Part shown: in pieces, positions 1 through 5,436 of the stretch | Layout: every line of letters starts with the position of its first letter | Numbering within the stretch: the first letter of the stretch is position 1 | From: Spirochaetaceae bacterium | GTDB taxonomy: Bacteria > Spirochaetota > Spirochaetia > Treponematales > Breznakiellaceae | Direction of reading: 5' to 3' | Assembly (NCBI GenBank): GCA_031257995.1 | Contig: JAIRNN010000255.1 | Coordinates: forward strand, 1 to 5,520 | DNA length: 5,520 nt | Program-made: the position numbers and the translations under genes | The notes under the pieces: model-generated | Databases searched by the model: none | What the model was told of the DNA's origin: nothing | What the model saw: only the letters and a program-made list of their open reading frames with translations

Positions 1-416
1 GATACGGGCGGCCGCGGGGGGTTTCTGAGCGGGAAGAAGGAATGGAAGGGTCTTGCGGTCGTCATAGAATGCCGGGCGAGCCGTACGGCGGGGGATGAAA
101 CGGGTGTTCGTGTCCGGTACTTTATCAGCAATAAGGATACGCCCTCGGAAGGATTCGGGGAGGATATTCGGGGGCGTTGGGGAACAGGGAACGGACCGCG
201 TTGGATGTTTGATGTGAACTTTAAGGAAGACGGATGCCGGGCGAAAAAAGACGGCCCGCCCAAAAACCTGAACATACTGAGGGAAGCGTCGTTAAAGCCG
301 CTTCGGGCCGTTGGCGGGGGGAAACGGGCAAGCGCCAAACGGAAAACGCTCAGAGCCGGCCTTGTCCCAGATTTTCTTCGCAAGGTGCTGTTCGGCGAGC
401 AAGTGCTGTTGCCCTG
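1..416 (+). mobile_element. 3' part of an ISAs1-family insertion sequence
   Basis: The segment encodes the C-terminal part of an ISAs1-type transposase and ends in GCTGTTGCCCTG at 405-416. The reverse complement of that sequence begins CAGGGC, which matches the CAGGG-type inverted-repeat tips I remember for this family. The left end lies outside the window, so the partner inverted repeat and the target duplication cannot be checked. Position 416 is chosen as the right boundary because the PD-(D/E)XK nuclease gene read on the minus strand loses family similarity at exactly this point. The transposase is degenerate, so this copy is probably unable to move by itself. Confidence 0.7.
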
Positions 417-733
417 TCGGTGACCAGCTTGTACAGGCAGTAAACCACGCGGTTGAGGAAAAACATAAGCTTTACGATCTGTAACTCCACGTCGAACACG
501 AGGCCGCTTTTCGTGACGGCCAAGACGTCGAGGATGACGGGTTTCTCATTCTTCCATGCCCGCTCGATGAACGTGTTTCCGATTTTGAGGGCGGCGATTT
601 CTTCTCCTTGCAGAGGGAGGAGGGACTCCGGCAATGTGGCGAGTTTCCCGGTGTTTTTCCGGTCTCCGAAGATCTGTTTGAAGACAAAGTCCTCAAGCAG
701 GGAGTAAAACCTTCTTTCGATTTTGTGTTTCAT
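350..733 (-). pseudogene. Rpn-family PD-(D/E)XK nuclease/putative transposase, cut short by the insertion sequence
   Basis: The gene starts at the ATG at 731-733. The frame gives 127 residues, but only about 106 belong to the family; related proteins are commonly 250-300 residues. The opening LLEDFVFKQIFGD (12-24) is the typical start of PDDEXK_2/Rpn proteins. The nuclease signature follows: Asp69 in ILDVLA, then Glu83 and Gln85 in DVELQ, then the helix FFLNRVVYCLYKLVTD (91-106). Proteins of this group are DNA endonucleases linked to RecA-independent recombination. After Asp106 the frame enters the insertion sequence, and the last 21 residues up to the TGA at 350-352 are antisense IS sequence. 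The active-site residues remain, but the C-terminal half is lost, so function is doubtful. The gene lies downstream of glgX on the same strand, 136 bases away, and has its own ribosome binding site. Confidence 0.75.
405..416. repeat. presumed right terminal inverted repeat of the insertion sequence
   Basis: GCTGTTGCCCTG lies just downstream of the normal transposase end (KVLFG, ending near 396). It reads CAGGGCAACAGC from the outside inwards. ISAs1-family ends typically begin CAGGG (from memory of the family). The partner repeat is outside the window. The first 8-10 bases after 416 (TCGGTGACCA) would be one copy of the target duplication if the insertion is complete at its other end. Confidence 0.45.
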
Positions 734-739
734 AAGATA

Positions 740-745
740 CTCCTT
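740..745 (-). promoter_or_regulatory. ribosome binding site of the Rpn-family gene
   Basis: AAGGAG on the minus strand lies six bases (TATCTT) before the ATG at 731-733. It is a strong Shine-Dalgarno match at good spacing and fixes the start of the truncated nuclease gene. I see no convincing -35/-10 pair just upstream. Confidence 0.7.
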
Positions 746-806
746 AAAAGATATGAGTCTGTAAAGAGTATTAGGCGTTGTTATCTGATATGCTTTAGTC
801 TGACGG

Positions 807-846
807 GGAAAAAGAGTAAAATTTTATGATTTTATTACGTTTTTCC
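807..846 (-). terminator. weak A/T-rich inverted repeat downstream of glgX, possible terminator
   Basis: GGAAAAA (807-813) pairs with TTTTTCC (840-846), and GTAA (816-819) pairs with TTAC (835-838), with small internal mismatches and an A/T-rich loop. Read from glgX it forms an imperfect stem whose 3' arm contains a run of five U, 24-63 bases past the glgX stop. The stem is poor in GC, so this is a weak candidate for the end of the glgX transcript. It lies in the 136-base gap before the Rpn-family gene. Confidence 0.3.
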
Positions 847-869
847 GCAGATTACATACTTATAGGCGA

Positions 870-3014
870 CTATCGTGACAATAACACGACGAGGCTCTGC
901 GCCTTCACGGTATATTGGGGGTATTCGAGGGCGATCTCTTCGCCGGGGAGTTTGATGTCTTCGGGGGAAGCGAGGTTGGTGTCGATTGCGCGGAACCATT
1001 TCTTGCCGCGTGGCGGCGGACAGACCGAAAAGATGGTGTCTTTCTGGCTCGCGTTGAACATGAGAAAGAAGTTTGCCACATCGCGGTCGCGTTCCACGTC
1101 GGCTTTCATGCCCTCAATGTGCGCGGCGAAACAGCGGTCGGTCTTGTTCCAGTCGGTCGCGTCCCCGGTTTCGGCATACCAAGTGATGTCCGGCGTTCCC
1201 CGGTAGGAGCTTTCGCGGCCCAGGTAAAATTCAGGCCGCATAAACGAGGCGTGGCGCAGACGGAAGGCGATCATCTCCCGCGTGAAACGGAAGAACCCGG
1301 CGTTTTTGTCGAGGAGTTTCCAGTCGTACCACGAGGTTTCGTTGTCCTGGCAATAGGCATTGTTGTTACCGCGCTGGGTACGCCCAAACTCGTCGCCGCC
1401 TGAGAGCATCGGGGTTCCCAGCGAAAGCATCAATGTGGCGATGAGGTTTTTCATCTGCCGCTCGCGCACATTCCGGATCATATCGTTGATGGCAGGGCCT
1501 TCGCAGCCGTAGTTGGCGCTGAAGTTGTTGTCGTTGCCGTCGCGGTTGCCCTCGCCGTTTTCTTCGTTGTGCTTGCGAGCGTAACTCACGAGGTCGTTCA
1601 GGGTAAAGCCGTCGTGCGAGGTAACGAAGTTGATGGAGTGAAAGGGCTTGCGGCCGTCACGGAGGTAGAGATCGGAGGAACCGGAAATCCGTGTCGCGAC
1701 ATGCCGCACTTGGTCGGGGTCGCCGCGCCAGAAACGGCGCACATCGTCGCGGAAGCGGTCATTCCACTCCGCCCACCGGCCGCCGGGGAACCAGCCCACC
1801 TGATAGGCCCCGCCCGCATCCCATGCCTCGGCGATGATCTTCGTGTTCCGCAGCACCGGCTCCTCGGCAATCATTTCAAGGGTCGGCGGGTTCTCCATCA
1901 CGTTCCCAAGCTGGTCGCGGCCCAGAATCGAGCCTAAGTCGAAACGGAACCCGTCAATATGCATCTCCACCACCCAGTATTTGAGACAGTCCATGATGAA
2001 GTTGCGGAGAATCGGGTTGTTGCAGTTGAGCGTGTTGCCGCAGCCGGAATAGTTTTGGTAGTAACGCCGGTTGCTGTTCAGGATATAATAGATGGAATTG
2101 TCAAAGCCGCGAAACGAAAAGGTCGGCCCCAGCTCGTTCCCTTCCGCCGTGTGGTTAAACACAACGTCGAGAATCACCTCAATTCCCGCCTTGTGCAATT
2201 CGCGCACCATCGTCTTAAACTCGCGCACCGACGCGCCCGGCGCCTTGTCCGCCGCGTATGAACCCTTGGGCGCGAAAAACGCCACTGTGGAATAGCCCCA
2301 GTAGTTGCCCAGCTTCTCTCCCGTTTTGGGATTCTTGCGGACAAACTCCCACTCGTAAAACTCATGGATCGGCAGAAACTCAAGGCTGGTTACCCCGAGC
2401 GTTTTGAAAAACGGGATTTTCTCAATGACCCCGGCGTAGGTACCCCCGTGTCTGACTGCCGGATCGGTCATCGTGAGTCCCTTGACGTGAGTCTCGTACA
2501 GCACGGAAAACCGGAGCGGATAGTTCAGGGGCTTGTCCCCTTGCCAGTCGAAATCGTTGTCGTCAACCACGACGCAGCGCGGCTGGTTGTCAATGTCGTC
2601 CACATAGGAAAACGAAAGGTCGGCATCGAGTTTGCCGGGGTTGTAAGCGGAACATTTGCCAAAATCCCAATGGGAAAGGTCGGTGAGCGCCTTCGCGTAA
2701 GGGTCCAGCAACACCTTGTGCCGATTAAACCGCAAACCCCGGTCAGGTCTGAACGGCCCGTCCACCCGGTAAGCATAGGCCGCCCCCGCCCTGAGCCCGC
2801 GCACAAAACAATGCCAGACATCGCCCGTCCGATGCGCGGGAACCGTCAACGCGATGTTGCGATGCCCAGAGGAGAGATCGGCAGTTTCGAAAAGAATCAG
2901 CGTAACGGATGTCGCGTTACGGGAAAACACCGCAAAGTTCACGCCGCCGGCCTTCACCTCGGCTCCAAGCGGCAGAGGCTTGCCGTCTTCGATTTTTAAA
3001 TCGTCCAAAGACAT
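870..3014 (-). CDS. glgX: glycogen debranching enzyme GlgX (isoamylase type, GH13)
   Basis: This is a complete 714-residue protein, the usual length for GlgX. It is predicted to hydrolyse alpha-1,6 branch points, mainly of phosphorylase-trimmed short chains, during cytoplasmic glycogen breakdown. An N-terminal CBM48-like beta domain spans about 13-100 (PLGAEVKAGGVNFAVFSRNA). The (beta/alpha)8 barrel follows, with the four GH13 regions: DVVFNH (283-288), GFRFD (355-359, nucleophile Asp359), AEAWD (395-399, acid/base Glu396) and TSHD (465-468, His467 and Asp468). The isoamylase-type stretch SGGDEFGRTQRGNNNAYCQD (538-557) is also present, and a C-terminal beta domain runs from about 600. All catalytic residues are intact. 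The ATG at 3012-3014 is the only start codon after the upstream in-frame stop at 3075-3077. It has no Shine-Dalgarno sequence but lies next to a good promoter. No other glycogen gene is in the window, so glgX seems to be transcribed alone. There is no signal peptide. Confidence 0.97.
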   Translation of the reverse strand: MSLDDLKIEDGKPLPLGAEVKAGGVNFAVFSRNATSVTLILFETADLSSGHRNIALTVPAHRTGDVWHCFVRGLRAGAAYAYRVDGPFRPDRGLRFNRHKVLLDPYAKALTDLSHWDFGKCSAYNPGKLDADLSFSYVDDIDNQPRCVVVDDNDFDWQGDKPLNYPLRFSVLYETHVKGLTMTDPAVRHGGTYAGVIEKIPFFKTLGVTSLEFLPIHEFYEWEFVRKNPKTGEKLGNYWGYSTVAFFAPKGSYAADKAPGASVREFKTMVRELHKAGIEVILDVVFNHTAEGNELGPTFSFRGFDNSIYYILNSNRRYYQNYSGCGNTLNCNNPILRNFIMDCLKYWVVEMHIDGFRFDLGSILGRDQLGNVMENPPTLEMIAEEPVLRNTKIIAEAWDAGGAYQVGWFPGGRWAEWNDRFRDDVRRFWRGDPDQVRHVATRISGSSDLYLRDGRKPFHSINFVTSHDGFTLNDLVSYARKHNEENGEGNRDGNDNNFSANYGCEGPAINDMIRNVRERQMKNLIATLMLSLGTPMLSGGDEFGRTQRGNNNAYCQDNETSWYDWKLLDKNAGFFRFTREMIAFRLRHASFMRPEFYLGRESSYRGTPDITWYAETGDATDWNKTDRCFAAHIEGMKADVERDRDVANFFLMFNASQKDTIFSVCPPPRGKKWFRAIDTNLASPEDIKLPGEEIALEYPQYTVKAQSLVVLLSR

Positions 3015-3021
3015 GGCGCAT

Positions 3022-3050
3022 AGTATACCATGGGAAAGCCGGGGTGTAAA
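3022..3050 (-). promoter_or_regulatory. glgX promoter, sigma70-type, probably giving a leaderless mRNA
   Basis: On the minus strand, TTTACA (3045-3050) and TATACT (3022-3027) are separated by exactly 17 bases. Both match the -35/-10 consensus in five of six positions. Only seven bases lie between the -10 box and the glgX ATG (first base 3014), so transcription should begin at or within a base or two of the start codon. This fits the absence of a Shine-Dalgarno sequence. A perfect TTGACA lies further upstream (3065-3070), but 37 bases from TATACT it cannot serve that -10 box. Confidence 0.6.
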
Positions 3051-3091
3051 GGGGAAAGTCCCACTGTCAACAGGTTAAGAATTTGTCCACA

Positions 3092-3118
3092 GATTACACT
3101 GATTACACAGATTATAGT
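3092..3118. repeat. 9-bp tandem repeat, three copies
   Basis: GATTACACT, GATTACACA and GATTATAGT follow one another without gaps. They are preceded by the motif CCACAGAT (3087-3094), which recurs at 3273-3280 and 3302-3309. Similar CCACAGATTACAC sequences are, from memory, scattered between genes of many unrelated bacteria. No function is assigned. The repeat lies just upstream of the glgX promoter. Confidence 0.7.
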
Positions 3119-3144
3119 GTTTCCATCAAGAAAATAGTAAGCAA

Positions 3145-3166
3145 GGAGGGGGAAGTCTCCCCCTTC
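3145..3166. repeat. GC-rich hairpin
   Basis: GGAGGGGGA (3145-3153) pairs with TCCCCCTTC (3158-3166) around the loop AGTC: nine pairs including one G-U. On the minus strand the stem is followed by moderately T-rich sequence (3120-3144) without a clean T run, so it is at best a weak terminator. Confidence 0.5.
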
Positions 3167-3227
3167 GCTCCAGCCCCCGCTCCGGTCGTCTCCGCCTCCC
3201 TCCGCATGGTCTTCCGCTATCCCCCTC

Positions 3228-3246
3228 TGCGGGGGACACCCCCGCA
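3228..3246. repeat. perfect GC-rich hairpin with a 3-base loop
   Basis: TGCGGGGG (3228-3235) and CCCCCGCA (3239-3246) are perfectly complementary around ACA. No T run follows on either strand, so it does not look like a standard intrinsic terminator. It sits in a pyrimidine-rich stretch that may be a dispersed intergenic element. Confidence 0.55.
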
Positions 3247-3386
3247 ACGCCTCCGGCCTCAATCACGGTTCACCACAGATGAACGCTTGAATCGCGTTTA
3301 ACCACAGATAAAGAGGGTCCGCGAATGAAGAGATACCATGTGTAAAAAATCCGTATTCATGAGCGGATCCCCCCCTCCAAATCTCT

Positions 3387-3606
3387 GGGCCAGTAGGCCC
3401 GGATACTCTGGGTCTGCTCACCCACGGCTCCGTGGATCTGTAGATCCTGAGTGTCCGGATCAGTAGATCCTAGGTGTCAGGAGCAGTATATCCCGATTGT
3501 CGGGATCTGTAGACCCAGACACTCTGATCCTGCTAAATCAGACGCTCTGGGCCAGTAGGCCCAGGCATCGGGACCTACAAGCCCGAAATTCAGGGCCTGC
3601 TAGCCC
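3387..3606. repeat. tandem array of ten 23-bp palindromic hairpin units
   Basis: Units begin at 3387, 3410, 3434, 3457, 3480, 3503, 3526, 3549, 3570 and 3593. Most are a 14-bp core (5-base arm, 4-base centre, 5-base arm) followed by a 9-base spacer. Perfect cores are GGGCCAGTAGGCCC (units 1 and 8), GGATCTGTAGATCC (unit 3) and GGATCAGTAGATCC (unit 4). The other units have weaker or shifted stems; for example, unit 2 pairs TGGGT/ACCCA and unit 9 pairs CGGG/CCCG. Centres are mostly AGTA, TGTA or TGCT. Spacers fall into loose groups: GGATACTCT, AGACACTCT and AGACGCTCT in units 1, 6 and 7; TGAGTGTCC, TAGGTGTCA and CGATTGTCG in units 3-5. A degenerate unit may precede the array (GGATC at 3365-3369) and another may follow it (GATCC at 3625-3629). 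Units 8-10 and part of 7 overlap the 3' end of the minus-strand gene. The period is not a multiple of three, so it is not a coding repeat. Confidence 0.85.
3422..3435. repeat. extra perfect palindrome between array units 2 and 3
   Basis: CCACGG (3422-3427) and CCGTGG (3430-3435) pair perfectly around CT. This hairpin occupies the spacer of unit 2, which is one base longer than normal, and shares bases with the neighbouring stems. It could form only as an alternative to them. Confidence 0.5.
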
Positions 3607-4602
3607 CGATGCGGTATTTCTCCCGATCCGCGAATGGGAAACAATGTAATTTTCCAGCGTGTCTACCAGATACCGGTTCGCCCACTTCCAATCCGGAGCG
3701 AGAGGCAAATTCGCCTCGGCGTAGGCCTTGCGGTTATCCTCCTCGTACCGGTCACAGATTTTGTAAAAATCTTCGAGGCCGACCTCACCCCGCCTGATGG
3801 CCATGATGTCATCGTAGGCTTGCCCCGTAATCGGAAACTCAAGAACCCGTTTGGTGAGAAGCTGAAAACCCTCATAAAACAGCCTGACGGCATGGGCACC
3901 GAATTTGACATCGTAACCCAGCCGTTCAAACGTGTCTGTGTGAACGCGCCAGCCATAGCCTTCATATTCCTCTCTGACCTTCTCGTAAATAACCTTCATG
4001 GGCAGGCCTTGATGAAAGCTCTCCCGGTTATTTTTACGGCCCTTGTACTCGGAAAGCGACCCGTTCAAAAATACGGCATCCTCCTCAGACATTTGCGCTG
4101 ACGGGTCGGCAATCTGATCCGGCCGCTTTGCCTCAAACCATTCAAGCGTATCCGCCAGCTGCCCAAACCGCAGGGCCTTGTACTGCAATTTCTTTTTCTG
4201 GGCGACGGCAAACCCCGTGAACGAGTCGTAAACGTGCTTTGCCACGAACCGATGGGCGTTTTCCTTCACCGGAGTAAAAACGGGGTCTTCAATGATCGGG
4301 TTCTTGCAGAACAGAGTCTCCAGTAGATTGGGACTCCCGTGCAAGACCAGATGCACGAACCGCGGAAGAGAGTATTTCTGATTGTCAACATCCTCCGCCG
4401 TGTTCCTGCGATCCACCGTTGAGGACTTTGTGCTCTCATTGATGTAATCGCACTTTTGCAGGGATAAGAGATCATAGGTCGTAGGCATAAAAACCGAAGA
4501 GTAGTCCACATCGCTTTCAGGCGTTGAAATTCCATAAAGCTGCGATCCGCTCTCGACCTGATAGAGGATTGGACGGCTGTTCACGTCATTGTTGCCCGGC
4601 AC
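3538..4602 (-). CDS. predicted nucleotidyltransferase (YcgL/RlaP-like, DNA polymerase beta fold)
   Basis: A 354-residue protein. The N-terminal signature GSQLYGISTPESDVDYSSVF (19-38) is the GS...SDxD motif of nucleotidyltransferases, with Asp31 and Asp33 as likely metal ligands. It is followed by YSLPRFVHLVLHGSPNLLET (77-96), characteristic of the predicted nucleotidyltransferase family that includes YcgL and RlaP, a partner of RNA-repair ligases. The substrate is unknown, and no ligase or kinase gene is nearby to support RNA repair. The start is GTG (4600-4602): an in-frame TAG lies at 4606-4608, and GGGAGG is placed nine bases upstream. The family-like sequence seems to end near LENYIVSHSRIGRN (316-329). 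The last 25 residues are encoded by the palindromic array and look like a random extension. The protein is cytoplasmic, with no signal or membrane segment. The fold is confident; the precise role is unknown. Confidence 0.85.
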   Translation of the reverse strand: MPGNNDVNSRPILYQVESGSQLYGISTPESDVDYSSVFMPTTYDLLSLQKCDYINESTKSSTVDRRNTAEDVDNQKYSLPRFVHLVLHGSPNLLETLFCKNPIIEDPVFTPVKENAHRFVAKHVYDSFTGFAVAQKKKLQYKALRFGQLADTLEWFEAKRPDQIADPSAQMSEEDAVFLNGSLSEYKGRKNNRESFHQGLPMKVIYEKVREEYEGYGWRVHTDTFERLGYDVKFGAHAVRLFYEGFQLLTKRVLEFPITGQAYDDIMAIRRGEVGLEDFYKICDRYEEDNRKAYAEANLPLAPDWKWANRYLVDTLENYIVSHSRIGRNTASGLAGPEFRACRSRCLGLLAQSV

Positions 4603-4611
4603 TTTCTATTG

Positions 4612-4617
4612 CCTCCC
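4612..4617 (-). promoter_or_regulatory. ribosome binding site supporting a GTG start
   Basis: GGGAGG on the minus strand lies nine bases before the GTG at 4600-4602. No ATG is available between the in-frame stop at 4606-4608 and the nucleotidyltransferase motif, so this site decides the start of that gene. Confidence 0.65.
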
Positions 4618-4634
4618 ACACAAGATTTCTTCTG

Positions 4635-4663
4635 ATTATAGTGCTTCTTCTCAAAAAAGAGAA
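4635..4663 (-). promoter_or_regulatory. promoter of the nucleotidyltransferase gene
   Basis: A perfect TATAAT (4635-4640) lies on the minus strand, with TTCTCT (4658-4663) 17 bases upstream as a poor -35 box (three of six matches). Transcription would start near 4628, giving a leader of about 26 bases that contains the GGGAGG site. The -35 region falls inside the inverted repeat at 4647-4664, which suggests possible control there. Confidence 0.5.
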
Positions 4664-4664
4664 G
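4647..4664. repeat. inverted repeat overlapping the -35 region
   Basis: CTTCTC (4647-4652) and GAGAAG (4659-4664) are perfect complements around AAAAAA. Seen from the minus strand the T run lies in the loop and not after the stem, so it is not a normal terminator. Its position over the spacer and -35 box would suit an operator, but nothing else supports that. Confidence 0.35.
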
Positions 4665-4755
4665 GCAGGGAAACCCCCTAAGGCATCCCAGAGGACATCC
4701 CGCCTCCCAGCGCAATGTTTGGCTTGATCCCATGCCGGTTTTGAAACAGCCTTTC

Positions 4756-5406
4756 TTATATAAACAACCATAGACTAACCGCCATGACTGCCATTCCGGC
4801 GATCATTCCGTATATTGATAAATGATGCTCTCCATACGCCCTTGCCGAGGGAAGCAATTCATCAAGAGAAATAAAGACCATTATTCCAGCCACAACTGCA
4901 AACAGAATCCCATATACCATTTCATTCATAAAGGGCAATAACAGCAAATAACCTATCGCGGCCCCAATAGGTTCTGATAACCCCGACGCAAAAGATAGCC
5001 AAAAAGCCCTTTTTTTATTTCCGGTTGCATAATAAATGGGAACAGATACCGCTATTCCTTCAGGAATGTTATGTATTGCGATGGCAACAACAATGGGGAT
5101 TGCTACAGATGGTTCCTGTAATGCGGATATAAATGTTGCGAGTCCTTCCGGAAAATTATGTATCCCTACCGCAAGCGCGGTAAAAAGCCCCGTCCGCATC
5201 AATTTTGTTTTTTCATTTTTTTGTTTGCCGTTTGTTTCGCTTGGTGATAACCCATGGATTTCATGCGGATTTTTATCTTCCGGTACAAATCTATCAATTA
5301 ATCCAATTAAGAGCATGCCGCAAATAAAAGCGACAAAAGTTATTAATGTTCCTGTTTTTTCACCAAGAAAGGCTGAAAGAGATATTTTTGCTTCTGAAAA
5401 TATTGG
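4756..5406 (-). pseudogene. ZIP-family metal transporter (ZupT-like), N-terminally truncated
   Basis: Family similarity begins abruptly at IFSEAKISLSAFLGEKTG (just upstream of 5350) and runs to the TAA at 4756-4758, about 217 residues against roughly 260 for intact ZupT. Present are the metal-binding helices GIHNFPEGLATF and AIHNIPEGIAVS, SGLSEPIGAA, FISLDELLP and the NPHE-containing cytoplasmic loop. Such proteins import zinc and other divalent metals across the inner membrane. The first two membrane segments, including the SAGVMIYVSFVE-like stretch, are missing, and none of the three minus-strand frames upstream of 5406 encodes them. There is no ATG, GTG or TTG in frame between the break and the Met at 5314-5316. 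That Met lies inside a membrane helix and has no Shine-Dalgarno sequence. The segment is A+T-richer than the neighbouring genes, suggesting acquisition. It is most likely a non-functional remnant, although a shortened product cannot be excluded. Confidence 0.75.
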
Positions 5407-5436
5407 TGATAGTCGGAACTGGACATGATATGCTAT

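Larger units (their letters stand above)
1..423 (+). pseudogene. ISAs1-family transposase, C-terminal part, decayed (5' end outside window)
   Basis: This frame is open from the window edge to the TGA at 421-423, giving 140 residues. It matches the end of ISAs1/H-repeat DDE transposases: a VVIECRAS strand, then RYFISN (39-44), the conserved block RGRWGTGNGPRW (57-68), FDVNFKEDGCR (70-80) and KNLNILREASLKPLR (88-102), ending KVLFG (128-132). In the family the block reads approximately RGHWGIENGLHW, and its Glu is the third catalytic acid. Here that residue is Gly63 (codon 187-189), and both His residues are Arg. The protein should therefore be catalytically dead even though the frame is open. 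The usual end of the family is near LFG. The last eight residues run through the presumed terminal inverted repeat into flanking DNA. Family membership is fairly sure. Loss of activity is inferred from the missing Glu. Confidence 0.72.
3015..3537. other. intergenic region without a convincing gene; repeat-rich
   Basis: No open frame here looks like a real protein. The short frames encode low-complexity products such as TDYTDYTDY from the GATTACA repeat. The region holds the glgX promoter, a 9-bp tandem repeat at 3092-3118, and three copies of CCACAGAT (3087-3094, 3273-3280, 3302-3309). It also holds a pyrimidine-rich stretch with two GC-rich hairpins (3145-3166, 3228-3246) and, from 3387, the 23-bp palindromic array. 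Between 3310 and 3364 I see nothing distinctive. Confidence 0.75.

Noticed and set aside
453..707. Plus-strand open frame opposite the Rpn-family gene
   Set aside because: The minus-strand frame has the family motifs and a ribosome binding site; this is its shadow.
2364..2999. Long plus-strand open frame of 211 codons opposite glgX
   Set aside because: It is fully contained in glgX on the other strand, resembles no family and is explained by GC-rich codon use in glgX.
2996..3262. Minus-strand open frame of 88 codons overlapping the glgX start
   Set aside because: It is made of repeat sequence (GATTACAC tandem and hairpin stretch) and overlaps the glgX promoter; the product is low complexity.
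3083..3301. Plus-strand open frame starting MSTDYTDYTDY
   Set aside because: The TDY repeats come from the 9-bp DNA tandem. There is no ribosome binding site and no family resemblance.
3387..3606. CRISPR array
   Set aside because: Units are only 23 bp, spacers are about 9 bp and partly similar, cores vary between units, and no cas gene is present.
4647..4664. Intrinsic terminator for the ZupT remnant
   Set aside because: The T run lies in the hairpin loop, not after the stem, and the structure overlaps a promoter.
4586..4771. Minus-strand open frame of 61 codons between the ZupT remnant and the nucleotidyltransferase
   Set aside because: It covers the promoter and ribosome binding site of the downstream gene and resembles nothing known.
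5036..5428. Plus-strand open frame of 130 codons opposite the ZupT remnant
   Set aside because: The opposite strand carries clear ZIP-family motifs; this frame has none.
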